Source: Scatophagus argus (lineage: Eukaryota; Chordata; Actinopteri; Scatophagidae). From it: 64,000 nt of DNA. Under the pieces are notes generated by a model. The model did no database searches, was not told the origin of the DNA, and saw nothing but the letters and a program-made list of their open reading frames with translations. A program made the translations under genes and the position numbers. Below are positions 50,376 to 63,714 of this stretch, piece by piece. The stretch is taken from contig NC_058502.1 of NCBI RefSeq assembly GCF_020382885.2, forward strand, positions 12,303,950 to 12,367,949, read 5' to 3'. Position 1 is the stretch's first letter; each line of letters opens with the position of its first letter.

Positions 50376-53002
50376 TTGTTCAAAGACAGGATAAGATTAA
50401 TGATGTTGTCGTCTTTGGTGGTATTGTGGTATCATGGTAACAGTGTAATACTGTGATGGAGCGGAGATCTAAACTGGGAAGTAATGGCTGTCAGAGATAG
50501 ACATTACAACATCCAACAGGTGTGCCTTGCCTATCACCACCTATTCTTTCTTTTTAAATTCGTCATACCCCATTGTATATACAACTCAGGATTGACCATT
50601 TATTAAAAATCGGGCTTTGACAAAAAGATTTCACTGAACATGTCAATGGATAGCAGATTGTAAAAGCTGCTGCTTGGTCCTGGATGGGTAGGGTACAGCA
50701 GGTTTATCAGAGCTTTAAGCACTACCTTCAGCAGCTGAATACAAGCCTATATATATATATATGTATATATTGAATAGTGCAGCTTTAAGCTTCAACTAAA
50801 GCTCTATTGCTATGAAGGGCCTGCAGTTCATCTATCAGAAAAGTTTCAGTGGCAGTGTTTGTGTTCCACGAAAAAGAGACTTTTTAATTTGGTGGAACTG
50901 CAGACATAAAACATATCCAATTTAAAGATATTATATCTGAGAGCAAAATATCAGTTACTGGCAGATTCAGTCCAAAAGTGTCGGTTAAGTCAGTTCGAGG
51001 GCTGTAATCATCCAGTCCGGATGAGACAGAACCTCCTTTCTCATGTGCATCAACATCACAGGTGCAAAAAGTGTTGCTTCTGTTTAGTTAACCATGACAT
51101 CAACTGCCAAGTGATCCATGATATTCCATGACACAGTTCATCCCACCAGCCCGAGATCAGCCAGTGTTGCTGTCTGGATGTGTGACATTATGGAAACTAT
51201 TAGTGTGGAGATGTTGCACTTCAGCTTCAATATATTGCAGTCCAGAATTTGTCCGTTATGAGCAGCGGGTGCCAATCTTATGTTTATCTAAAATCCCATG
51301 TTCGTAATTAAAATAACCACAACGCTACCCTCATCGTTGTCTGTTATGCTGCAGGGTCAGAGGCAGTTGTGTTCCAATACCTCTGGTGGTTTCCATGCAC
51401 AGGCCAGTTTTTTTTCTGTAGTGTGAAATCAAATTGCTTTACAAAAGACTTTTTCTCCCCCTGTCTCTCGTTAAACGGGCTTCCTCGTTTAAGTTTCCAG
51501 CCTGTGTTCTCTCTGGGGTCTTTACCTGGTAAACAGGAGAAACATCTAAATCAGTGGAAAATGTGCCTCATGGTGTTGGGTAGCGCTGCTCCCCTTTGCC
51601 CAGCAATTCTGCAAAGGTATAAAACATAACAACCGCATCAGCTGGAGACCACAAACTGAATAACAATAATGAAATGAGGAGTAAAATATGGATCTAATGA
51701 GAGGGAGGAGGGATTAATAATGGTGAGTCAGGGAGACGTTTATGAGGTATTTAATGTACACACATTGCTTCACCACTGTACTTGGAAAAGCTGAGCTGAC
51801 AGAATCACGTTCAGGTGTCTGTTGCGCTCTGAAGCATGAAACAGAGCTGCAGTGAAGCTCGGTGCAGCCACACTCCTACGCTCCAGCTACTTGATGTCTT
51901 AATAACACAAATGAATCCAAGCAACCTTCCGACTTCCTGCGCGGTTTTATCTTTGTCCAAGAGAAGCAGAAATTAGCATTAGCATCACTCTCTCTGCATG
52001 TATGCGTGTCACTGTCACTGTCCACCAGCGTGGCAGCCCGTGCTGGGTGGAGGAAAAGCATGTCGAGGAAAGGAAAGCCCTGGTGAGGTGTTTTCTCATG
52101 GAATCCCCCTCAGAGTTCTGCTAGCTTGTTAGACTTTCCAGCCATTTAAGAGAAACACTGTTATTTTAACACACACACACACATACCTGCTCAGTCACAT
52201 AACAGTCTACATGAATAGAAACGTGCCAAACCATACACAACCTTTTTTGATGAAAACAAAGTATTAATGTTCTTTAATGTTCTCAGTTTTGTCTTGGCTT
52301 GTAATCGGATTCCGGCAGCACAAACCAGAAGAGTGTCTACATAGACCAGACTGTTACATTTTTTGCTCTTTAAAGGTTTGCTAACCCATTGTGATAGGAG
52401 AATACTGTGAAACTAAAAAAAAATGTGAATAAAGGCCTCCTTATATGTTTTACGGCCCCTGTTATAAGGTCTCGGGCACAGAGTGGTCACAGCTCAGTAG
52501 TAGTTGCATGGCCACGGTTAATTTCAGGGGTCTGATTGATGTTCTTCAATAATGATCTCCATGCTGTCTCATGCTGTGAGGTTCACTAATTGTTAAATAG
52601 ACTGAAATATGGGTTTGTACTTTAGCAGAAGCATGACGGGCTTTTGACCCAGAACCATCTTGTTAGTTTCAGCAAAAAAAGTGTCAGACTTTCCTGTTTG
52701 GCATCAAAGGATCTGTTAAATTTGCATGTCTGAAAATGCAAGAATGAGTAAAAATATGACATCAAATTGAAAATGTCCCACCAAAATGGATTTGGATCTC
52801 GAAGGGCCCCTTCTAGTTCTTTAACAATCAGGAAACTGAGCCTTGAGTGGCTAAAAGAGATGTGATTGATTGTGTATGTGGTGCAAAGAGAAAGATGATG
52901 AATTTATCAAAGTGTTTTTGGCTGTCAGCTCATAGCTTCCTTGATGTGTGTGGGAAAATGTCAGAAAGTAAGGGTAAGGTCACACTCGTGCACCCACTCA
53001 CA

Positions 53003-53029
53003 CCCCCCCCCCACACACACACACACACA
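53003..53029. repeat. Poly-C followed by a (CA)n array
   Basis: Ten C residues run directly into a CA array of about 18 bp. Confidence 0.9.
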
Positions 53030-53482
53030 TTAAAACAAGGCATAAAAATACACACATTTTATGCACAATATTTTCACTTAATATATAGTGATTAATGACT
53101 GTTCATGCAGTCTTTACATAACTCTGATAAATGATCCTTTTAATAGGAATTAATGATCTATGCTGTTCTTGCATATATGCACCTAAATGGCAATTTGCAT
53201 CCATAATACCTCATGTGCGAATGAAGATATTTAGCTGTCAACAAGTCCCCCGGGTAGTCGGGAAGCTTTTGTCTTCCCCTGCTTGTGATCTCACTTCACA
53301 ACATTAGAAATAAAGAGAAAAATGCCACTCTATCGTACAGATTTGCATCAGCACACAGCTTCAAAGTAAACACGCTCTCTAATTCTGTTGTACACCCAAA
53401 AACTGTCAAGCGCTGCTCTATTCACACATCCCACTGGACATTTACTCAACATGCGCACACAGTCGTGATGCAAACTGAGGAG

Positions 53483-53484
<2 letters not shown>

Positions 53485-53517
<33 letters not shown>
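53485..53517. repeat. (AC)n microsatellite, 33 bp
   Basis: A pure AC array in the gene-free interval. Confidence 0.96.
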
Positions 53518-53519
<2 letters not shown>

Positions 53520-54091
53520 TAGCAACCTTTGCTAGTAGATATGTGCACATCTCTATCTTTACCAGTCTCTGGCATGGTCCTGCTGCCCTCTCTTTGTGCT
53601 CCAAACAACATCTTCCCATCCTTCAAGAATGCCTCAGATGGGCCTCTTTGACATGCATTGTTTGTGCAAGAGAATTTAGACCCTCAGCCCCTGGCCTTGG
53701 CCCTCATCTTCAATCCAACCATAGGCAGGGCTGCCACTGTGACTAATGCCTTATAGACATGCCTCTCTAAGTAACTGCGTGTGTGTATGTGTGCTTACAT
53801 ATTTGCGTGTGTGTGTCAGAGAAAGAGAGAAAGTGTGACTAATGCCTACAGAATGGTATTTATACATTAGGGGGCCATTAGTAGTTTAGGCTCCTGGGTG
53901 GAACAGCAGGGAGGGAGACAGGCATTGTCGTGGCCCCCGTCACCCCTATCACAGTCAGCCACCGCCATTCCTGCAGCACACATGGCTATTTTGAGAATGT
54001 AAAAGAAACAAATATCAGCTGCCTCTGCACTGGAATATGCCAAATGAGCACACTATTTAGCATCCAAGTAAGTAGCCAGATGTGACTTCTA

Positions 54092-54127
54092 TTTTTTTTT
54101 GGGGGGGGGGGGGGGGGGGGGGGGGGG
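54092..54127. repeat. Poly-T / poly-G homopolymer junction
   Basis: Nine T residues (54092-54100) are followed by 27 consecutive G residues (54101-54127). Such a long pure G run is rare, and its exact length is unreliable in most sequencing data. Confidence 0.9.
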
Positions 54128-55200
54128 TCTGAGTTTAGGTCAGGTTGTTTAATTGAACATGCTGCCACAGTTACAGCATACCTTTAAAACGTCACTCATT
54201 TCATGTTCAAATGTAGCAAACACAATGACGGTGAAACATCATGGACTAAACTGCTGCATCACTTTTTCTTTGTCATTTTCTTGAGCAAATCATCCTCCAT
54301 CCTCATTGAACACTATGTTTCCATGTGATCAAATATAACAATCTGCACCGGACAAAGGCTGGGCGGATGCCTCAGTGTTTGACCCCTGAAAATAATATTA
54401 AGGTGGATGAGGAAAAAGGAGCTTCATCTAGCCCGATCAGCCCCATGCATAAAACAATGAAGATCTCAGTCCTGGAAATATACTCAACCATCAGTAGTGG
54501 ATGCAGAACAACTGGACCTGCAAGGGGCACAAATACACAGTCAGACACATTCATATGCAGTGGTGAAGAACATGTAGAAATTGATGAACAAAAGTGTTTT
54601 TGTTTTGCAAAATTACTGTCATTTTGTCCAGATGGCAAGTATTAGGAGTCGTAGTCTCTTCTCATGATGTTTTCCAAGTCTAGACTAGCCCAGACAAGGA
54701 AAACACTACCTTTCAGTGGAGGAAAGACAACCTATTCACAAAATACACAGCAGTGCATCCAGATAAGGTGTTTGTGTAACACAGAGGAAGTCAGTAAGTC
54801 CCCAGTGGAGCTCGCTAATGGTACAAGCAGAAAGAAGCTGTACAGACACAGATAATGGATGAGAAACACATCAAACAACAGCGAGCAGGAACAGCCCCCA
54901 GTGGGAAAAAAGAGCTCGATAAAAACACATAAATTTAAAATAATATAGATTCAAGGGCTACTATCCAATAATAAAAACTGCTGCTGAGGCGTTCAGTTTT
55001 TTGTTTTTTGTTTTTTTTTCATGTAGTGTTACCCATCATTTGCTAAGCTGGCACCAATCCTGACACTTGATTAAACTTTGCAAAGACATGAAAGGATGTC
55101 TCAGAGCATAAATGTGCAAGTGTTTTGGCATTTTTGCAGTGAGGTAAAGCACCAAGGCCAAGGTTTGCCCTTCACTGGATGGGAAGTGTTGGAAGACCCA

Positions 55201-55224
<24 letters not shown>
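55201..55224. repeat. (GT)n microsatellite
   Basis: A GT array of about 24 bp followed by TG-rich sequence and a GAGAGA run (to about 55252). Confidence 0.93.
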
Positions 55225-55231
<7 letters not shown>

Positions 55232-57020
55232 TGCATGAGGGAGAGAGAGAGAGGCAGTAATGAAGGTGTAAAAATACCATACTGCTCCAAGATAAACCCT
55301 CTCTCCCACGGTCTGACATTTACAGAGGACTGGAGCGTGGGAGTATATGAGGGGGTTGCCCTGTGAATGTGTTCCTGTGGATGCTGCATATATGTGTGTG
55401 TATGAGGTTTCCCTCTACCTTAGAGAAAAGCTCCATTGATGTAAGCTGGTGTTGTTGTCCCCGTGTCCAATGTGGACCGGGGTCACAAGGAAACTCTGGG
55501 ATTTTCCATAGGTATACAGTTGTGTGTGTGTGTTTGCTCGTTTCCCATGTTTGCATAGAAATGTATGACGTTTTAAAGTGTGTGATTCACGCATAATTGA
55601 GAGGGGAAATCTGTTTTCATGCTGCAGAGCTTTAGGAGGGGGACTGGTGCCCTGCTGTAGGCCCCATGTCAGAGGAGGTTGTCATAGAGTAACAGTGAAT
55701 CATAGTAAGCTATGGCGTAAATAGGCTGATCTGAAGTCCCTTAACACACATTTTTTAAGGTTTTATTTCCAACATCATTCCATCTTTTCAAAGCTTCTTA
55801 AACCGGTGTAACAAAAACAAATGTGACTGAATATTGAAGTAGCTAATAGCCTGTGAGGTTTCAATTTTTGCACAAACAAAAGTCTCAGGGAAGTCTGAAA
55901 AAGGTTTTGCAATGTACCGACCGTCATCTTCTCAAAAACCATCACCCATGAATGGCTATAATTACACAAGTAAAGTAGCAGTGCTGTAAAAAGGTCTATA
56001 AAGAAATATGGCTTTGTTTAAAATACACAAAAAACCCCACACTCAGTAGTTTATGCAATAGCGCGCATTAAACTGGGAGTTTATGCACTTACAGATCATC
56101 ATCATCATCAAGTATAAAATGCAATGCATTTTGGGATTCTTAGCAGAAAACAGTGTTCATGCCGCACACTTTTTTTGTTTGGTTGTTTGACTTTTTTTTT
56201 TAATTTTCTATAGCACATTGTGTACTCAAAACTAAACACAGTGCTGGGTAGTAATTATAATGCTTTATGTAGCAAATACGGAATGATTCTGGTTTAATGA
56301 TTTTAGTTTAATTCCCACTTATTTAAATGTCTGCAAAATCACTTCTGCTGATTTGTATTAATCCTTTACTAATGAAGGAATTTGCATGTGGCTTGTGTTC
56401 CAAAAAAAGCAGAGAGTGAAAAAAAAGCTAATCTGCACTGATCTTTCCTCCAAGCTGCCATGTTTGACATTTTCATGTCCAACACAAACAGCCCTCTAAC
56501 CATCAGCCTTTGCTGTCCAGTCTTGTCACCCTTTCTAGCAGGTCTCCGCCAAAGACCTGTCAGGTCAATAAAATATGACCTTTGGCAGCGTACATCTGAT
56601 AAAGTTCCTCACTTTATGGGGTGACAGTGTGTTTTGGAGTAATTTACCGGGCTTCAATAAAGGAGCACTCAGCTCCTTTACCTCCTCTGGCTCAGTGATT
56701 TGTGACAGGCGGGCAAGTGGAGGAGCGGCCCAGTCAGTGAGCCGCCACGGTTGATGTTCATCACAGTGACACTGACCTACTTAACTGCCACCTCCTCTTG
56801 GATGTCAAAGGAATCACTGCCTGACATTTGAAGAAATTCTTGGTCGATATTAGTCAGGGATGACAAATAATAACCTGCTCTCCCCCTGATAACAGTGACT
56901 ACTGGCTAAATGAAAGAAAAAAGAGAAGAAAGACTCTTCACTGAGACTACTTACTCATCCTGCATCTGATTGGTGTTGTCTTTCAGGCGGTGGGTTAATT
57001 TGCTTACTAAGTGTGCTCAG

Positions 57021-57022
<2 letters not shown>

Positions 57023-57062
<40 letters not shown>
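57023..57062. repeat. (CA)20 microsatellite, 40 bp
   Basis: A pure CA array, located just left of a candidate regulatory stretch. Confidence 0.97.
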
Positions 57063-57066
<4 letters not shown>

Positions 57067-60000
57067 AGTAAGGGCCATCAAAGCTAACGTCTCAACTTGA
57101 ATCAGACACAGATTGATGGTGGTGAGGCAAAGAAGGCTTCTCCTCCGCGTACTTAGTAAGAGGCGAATGTGGGAGGCAGTGACCCGGAGCAAAGGTCTCA
57201 TCAGTGCCTGTCCCTGTCTGAGGCCCCTCTGCCTGTCAAAGTCACATTTTAATCGCAAACATAATTTGAATTTACACTAATGAATACAAATGACTCCCAG
57301 GACTCCACAAGCTGAGAGTAATAAATTATTATCGCTGCTAACAATCGCATTTCTGAAGCCCTTTTTCAATTAGCTGCCCCTGCGGAGATGATCATGGAGG
57401 GCCCACTCAAATGAAGATAAACGACACCCCTCGCAACGGCGTGCGTCTGCTCCTCTGATTTAATGGCTTTCTAATTCAGGAACATCTTCGACGTGACGAG
57501 GCGTGAGGCTTTTTTTTTTTCTGTGTCCAACCAGGGCTTGATGAGAAAGTCACTTAATTGAAAGCAGGTGTTAATCAACCTTGCTCTGATGTGGCGTGTG
57601 ATTTAGGAGAAGGTTTGACAAAGAGAAGATCGTCCTTGCCACTCAGTGACACAGACCATTCGGTTCACAAAGATGGCCCTTTGCTGCACTCTGCAGTATC
57701 TATAGTATTGTCTCCATTTAATCAAACATCCCTGTCACATTATTAACAGTTCTTAGGATGTGAAATTGCACCAACAACCAACTTCAAAGACAGAAAGACT
57801 AAAATAAGCACATACGAGCATCTCATTTATCCTGTATTTAGCAGATGTTTCATTTATTTGCTCTGGGTTACAAAAGTAGTCCTCTTATGTCACAAACTGT
57901 CATTACCTCCTATACAGAGCAACAGCAAAAGGTTTATGCCCACTGACAGGTGCTCATTTACTCTGACTGCTTGGAGAGGTCAAATAATAATTACAGCAAA
58001 TTATGGTCATGGAAAAAGTCTTTTCCTGAAGTTCGGCTGATGGACTTGCTGTTCCAGACCGCTCAAGCCAATCACCTAAAATACAATATTGTTCAACTTC
58101 CCCGGCCTCAATGGCTGGTCAGCATCTCATTTTAGACTAAATGCTCCACAATGTTCTGCATTCATTCCCGCATCAGCTCGCACTTTTACGTACAGATCTG
58201 TGTTCTCTTGTGGTCTTCCAGCTGACATAAAATAAAATCTTTACTTCTTTAAGGATTGAAAGCAAAATAATAATACATCTTAACAGTGAGCTCTTGCTTT
58301 GTGTGTTTTGCAGCAACCACTGCAAGATAAATCCTATTTAACATAACCTATTACTTTGGCTAGATATCTCAAAAGGGTATTTGCCTTTACTTTTGGGTAC
58401 TGAATGACGCAGGTGACAGTATCAATATTAGTAGGATCAGTTCCAAAAACAATGGATTTATCTCATACTACCACATTCTGGACATGTGAACACTCTTATC
58501 CTTGCATGTAGGCATAAATCACCTCATTTGGACAAATAATTCAGACAATAAACCTTCAAACATATTCAAAATGAATCTATTAATATGTATGTTTACTTTA
58601 CAGATCATAAAACACATGGTTCACTCCTGAATTATTACGACCCCTCATATGTGTCAGTTTTCTTTTAGATTTCTAAAGAGCCATGTTGTCTGTATTGTGT
58701 TAGGTTTGAAGCACTTTGCAGCCCTGTTGGCCAGGTTCCCCCATGACAGTGAGGTTGTAATCTTAATTGGACCTGGTTAAGTAAAGTTAAATCCATAGAA
58801 TTTGAGGAAAAACAATCTTGAACCTGACTCTTTGACATAAAATCCAACTGTCTGTCCAACCTTTAGAAAATTATTTGCTGGATTTAATTACTGGGCCCAT
58901 GATGGCTACATGGATTTCTAAAACATAAGTAAGCTGTAAAGTGTGTTGAAGTGTTAGGTACGCTGTCTTGTTTGTTTTATATTTCAATTAAACTGAACAC
59001 AATAGAATACACTGGGAAATGAAACAAATTGACAGTCTTAGAAAATTAAATCCTCTTTACAAAACACCACAGGATATAATTCTAGACCCCACTACAGAAA
59101 ACCCAATAGTGAGCCCGGCCAACTCTTCACATAACCAACTTAAGATAATTATAAGTGAACATACAAGAGGACAACCTAATCATAATTGGCTTCCTTTGAC
59201 AAGTCTGTGGTTTTTGAAAGCCCAGAAAGCCACAAAAGTGACATTCTGCTCAGCGAGGGTATGAATGGGTCTCTGTGTCAGTGGACTGTCAGCACAGAGG
59301 AGCCTATGGGGTCGATTTACAAAGGACATGGTCAGCAACAGCACACTGATGCTCATTTGCTTTTCTGCTTGAAACTCAACCAAATTATCCACAGTGTATC
59401 AAAGGATGCACAGTGTAATACAACTGGTATGCATGACGAAACCTCAAGAAGGTTTTTTAGGCTTTTTCACTCTGTTCGTGACAGTGGGGTGTTTGTTGAC
59501 TTCCACTCTATGTAATGCACAGGTAGATCAGCAACTCTGTTTCTTCCATCGTCTGCTCAGACACAACATGTGGCTACTTCCACAGAAGTGATTCACATGT
59601 TATTTTACTCCAGAAAGATCAGCTCTATGGAGCCTTATAGCCTGGGATTTTCAAACCAGCAAAAAACTGGCTACATTCATCTGAACTCGCCCTAACTAGC
59701 ACAGTTGTTGAACATAGTGGACCACAGAAGATCAAAAGTCTGACACTTTCCCCAAGGTCGATGGAGACCAAAAACACAGATGAAAGAAGAGCTAATGTTG
59801 GACCTATACTCTTTAGGTGGCCAGAAATATGACTGCAAATGAATGATAATTTTGCTCCATATCCGCTGGGTGTAATAAGCAGCTGTTTGCCAGCATATTT
59901 GACATGTTAATTTAAAAGGTGCTTGTGTGTGATTTGTGTGTGAGTGTTGAGTTCACAACTTATTTCCATCAGTCTTTTGGGTTTTTACAGGTTTAAGCTA

Positions 60001-60182
60001 AATAAACAATTTTAAATCCACTGGATTAACTTAAAATTTAATTTAATTTTGTGACAGGGCAGGTTTTTTTTAGGTGTTTTTCATGGAAATTTGGAGTTTT
60101 CACAGGACTGACAACAAAATGCTTCATGTTAAGCAATGTAAAAATCAATCAAAGCGCTGTAGTTAAGATGGCATCCTAACAC

Positions 60183-60506
60183 GGGGGCAGCCGTGGCTTA
60201 GAGGTTGGAGAAGCAGCTTGTGATCGGAGGGTCACTGGTTCGATTCCCCCAAAATTTGGGTGTGGTGGAGTGATTAATGCGAAAAAATGCATTAATGCCA
60301 GCTGATGTGCCCTTGAGCAAGGCACTTAACCCCCTAATATGCTCCCCGGGCGCTTGATGCTGCTCCTGTGTGTGTTTCACTGCATGTAATTTGCCGGGTG
60401 TTGCATGTGTGTGTTCAACTAAGGATGGATTAAATGCAGAAGTCAAATTCAGTATGGGTATGTAAAAATATATATACTGTCAATAAAGTTGATTCTTCTT
60501 CTTCTT
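60183..60506 (+). mobile_element. tRNA-derived SINE, about 324 bp
   Basis: The head is tRNA-like, with an A-box-like TGGCTTAGAGG (60194-60204) and a good B box GGTTCGATTCC (60237-60247), the internal promoter for RNA polymerase III. The body has CCCTTGAGCAAGGCACTTAA, CTCCCCGGGCGCT and TTAAATGCAGAAG. The 3' end has CAATAAAG followed by a CTT microsatellite tail. This layout and wording match a SINE class common in percomorph fish, copied by a partner LINE. It is nearly complete and only modestly diverged. A perfect 8-bp inverted repeat (ATTAATGC / GCATTAAT, 60273-60296) lies just after the tRNA part. Target-site duplications were not resolved. Confidence 0.85.
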
Positions 60507-60710
60507 AAAACATCTGAAATATTCTCTGGCCTCATTATCCAGTGAATCACAGAAGGATGGTGCTGCATCAATCATACAAAAAAAACACAGAAGTTCCACA
60601 TAATGTTTCAAGTCTTACAAAGACTTGCAGTTGCCTATTTAAAATTCAAGGTGAAATTTGACAAGAGGGGACAAGGAGACAGCAAAGGAGGATGGAATCA
60701 ACATTAGGAG

Positions 60711-60737
60711 TGTGTGTGTGTGTGTGTGTGTGTGTGT
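60711..60737. repeat. (TG)n microsatellite
   Basis: A TG array of about 27 bp, 0.2 kb downstream of the SINE. Confidence 0.93.
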
Positions 60738-61501
60738 CTGGGACAGTTTTCCACACCACATAATTTGTGAGATGTTTTTAATCAGTACACAGAGAAAGAG
60801 AAAACAGGCTTGTGTCTGTGTTAAACTGTGAGCCCAAAAGAGAGCAAAAGGATTTACGGAGAGCATATGAGCTCATTTCTGCACGTTTCTTAAGCCTTTA
60901 AATCACACTGTCTGACCGAGCGGCTTTCTGTTAATGAGTTTACCACCAGCTTTGCTCTCGTCTACATCCTGCAGACCGCTTTATTGTCAGGACTTGATTA
61001 CATACTGTACAGAAGAAATTTCACCCTGATCCTTGCTCAAGTTTCTCTGATGCAGCCATTATCAGCTGACTCTGGGGCTCAACAGATTTTCAGTTACCAG
61101 CCTCCCTACTTTTCAGTATCACCTTTGAGTCAGTGAGCCAGTCAGTAATTCTTGTCTTGTCTTGTGGTAGGAAATTCAAAGGACAACTGTTTAATAAAAC
61201 CATAAATGTGAATGGGCCTTGAATAACTGAGTTGCCATCGGGCCTGCCATAACTTACAGTAATAACAAGGTCTGAGCAGTTGAGCAAAGAGAAAGAGGAG
61301 GTTTGGTGATTGGGGATTAGTGTTTATGTGTAAGAGTGGGCTAGTCGTAGCAATACTACCCAAGGGCAGTGGGAAAAGAGAGAAAAGTTGAGGGAGTAAA
61401 TCTGCTTCCCCCAAGCGTCAGGTTTATATGTGCGAGGAGCGTGCAGTGCGTTTCCAGGGGTTTCCATGCTGTCACAAAGATCCCTGTGAGACCAGCTTAT
61501 T

Positions 61502-61545
61502 TACCCTGCAGTAAAACCCGAGAGGGAGTATACCCTGCAGTAAAA
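61502..61545. repeat. Short direct repeat, 29-bp period
   Basis: TACCCTGCAGTAAAA occurs at 61502-61516 and again at 61531-61545. The purine-rich sequence after each copy is similar (GAGAGGG), so this is an imperfect two-unit tandem duplication. Confidence 0.8.
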
Positions 61546-63714
61546 GTGGAGAGGGGGCTCAGTGGAATTAGATTTAGGGCCGCCTCCGGTTCTCTGTTCT
61601 GTGTGTGCCGTCAGGGAAAATCCACTCTGCTGCTCTTGTTCCGTTGTTCAAGCTGAGTTATGTTGTGTTCAGAGTCGAGGGGGTAAAATCTGTCATATAA
61701 CATGCAAACAAGTTTCAGAGAGGTTTTTAATTAAAGAGAGAGGTATTACATTGTTCTCAGTTACTGGTTACACAGAGACTTGTACAGTGACAAGATATTA
61801 ATTTAGCATAAATAAGCAGTTGTGCAATTAAGGGTTATTACATTTCACATTACGTAAGCACTTGCTGTACAAGATGCATTTTCACAGATGAGTGCAAAAT
61901 GTGTTTTTGCTTGTTCTCTCAAGATTTGAGAGAAGAGAATTGAGAGAGAAAACCTCTCAACAGGATCTCAAAGACAACATGAATTTGCACATAACAGAGG
62001 GTTACCTATTGCTGGAAAACAGCTGACCAGCATTGACTGGAAAGATTTGCATACACAGTACGGAGGCTGACGGCTCTGCAAAGCCATCCACATGGCAAAG
62101 ATGCAGTACTGTGTATGTGTTATCGGCATGCTCCAATCTGTTGGGAAGACGCTATCGGTTGCGAGGTGGACGTTCTGATCTCCTCTGCTCGTAGAGAGTA
62201 TTGCTTTGATGCATTCCAAATTTTGAACATGTTCAAGTCATTCAGTCAAACTCCAGGCTCAGAGGTCGGTACTTAGAGAGATTTCATGCAGTAAGAGAGC
62301 TGGTGTGTGTGAGATAGCAGCTAAAAGAACAAAGCTTACAAGCAGTTACATCCAAAGGTTGAGGTTCAAACCAGCAGCTATAAATCATCTTTGATCTGTG
62401 ATGTGGAAATGCAGTCCTGTTGCTTTGTACATCATATACATCTAAAGTGGCAAAATGGAAAGTTTGTAAACCTCATAATATTTTTTGCATTTTTGGCTGA
62501 GTTTGTATTAAAATAGCTATGGAATACAGATAAAGGATGTTATCACATAACAAATAACACCTAAAAGTAACTGATCATTTAAATGACATTTAAAGTCAGT
62601 TTTGTACATTTTACAAAAAAATTAGATATTGAGTGTTCACACCTTATCCACCTTTAAGTAAAAGAGTGAACTGAAATTTTATGAATTTATCCAAACATTT
62701 GTTATGTTCAATCATTGTTTATCTGTATTTAGATGTGCAACATGTGATTAGTAGGACTCACTGTGACAATGTTTTTTATAAAATGGGCCCACAAACAAAA
62801 ATGTTGACAGGCGGTGTGCAAACTTCACATTGTTTCTAAGTTACAATTAAACTAAAACATGAAATGTAATCGTTCTTTAGTTTGGGTCAACCAAACATTC
62901 AATTCACCTCAGATCACAAAAAGACTGAAAGCTGTGCATTCAGTCTGACCACCGCTGGGTGCTCTCAAATCAGTTTCTCGCTCTTCGTCCCCGACCGCTT
63001 GTGACAAGTGGCTCCGGGTCAATGTGGAGCAAGCGGTGTGAGTCATTCCAAGGCACTTGATTCTTTTCATTTCCTTACGTGATGAACTGAAAAATCAATA
63101 GTGTTCTTCTGCTAATGCCCTTTTTTCCAGGGTACAAATGCACTTAATGAAATGATAACACAATGCTTAATCAAATGCTATTCATCAAGGTTACAAATAT
63201 TCCCTTTGGTATGATGGTCGAACTGTACACTTGTGCACTTTGATGACATTAGTGACATTACTGCCCGATATATTACCAGATTTTAAATTCCATGCAATGT
63301 GACTTAAAAATTAATGCAATGTAAGAATTACAGGTTGTTGAAAAAAATTAAATGAGATACATTCAATCAGTGACACAAAAATTAAAAAAGGATCCTAGAG
63401 ACAGAAGGCAATTCACTAAGCCCAAAAAGGCAAAACAACCTCAGTGATCTAAATTAAACTGACAGATAATTACAGCACTGAGAGCACATACAAGAACGAC
63501 AAAAAAATCAGAGCTGAAGTCATTGTAACAACAGGCCTCAACACAAAGTATCAAAACAGAGAAGAAGTACAGGTTTCTTGTTATCGCTAACTAAACTACC
63601 TACAGCCAAAGAAAAAGAGAAAAAGATATCACTGGTCATTGCTGTGACAGACTTCACATGGTTTCTCAGACACAGTCTGTGCTTTACAGATAGGTGAACC
63701 GAAGGTGGAAACAT

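Larger units (their letters stand above)
36345..63714. other. 27 kb gene-free interval upstream of gdf10
   Basis: I found no exon with acceptable splice sites and family resemblance. The longest open frames (for example 47712-48167 minus, 54325-54645 plus) look like chance. The interval contains many TG/CA arrays, a poly-G tract, short perfect tandem duplications, one full SINE, a worn repeat at about 47155-47245 and several stretches with clustered homeodomain-like TAAT/ATTA cores (42941-43090, 56560-56800, 57250-57500). The gdf10 promoter must lie at its left edge, and the ptpn20 3' UTR at its right edge. Developmental ligand genes often have distant enhancers in such deserts, so the region may be regulatory (inference). 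Confidence 0.6.

Noticed and set aside
54325..54645. A 106-codon plus-strand open frame
   Set aside because: No domain was recognised and the opposite strand is open as well, which suggests composition rather than coding.
60183..60255. A possible tRNA gene
   Set aside because: The A and B boxes are present, but the sequence continues directly into a SINE body with a CTT tail and lacks a clean tRNA cloverleaf.
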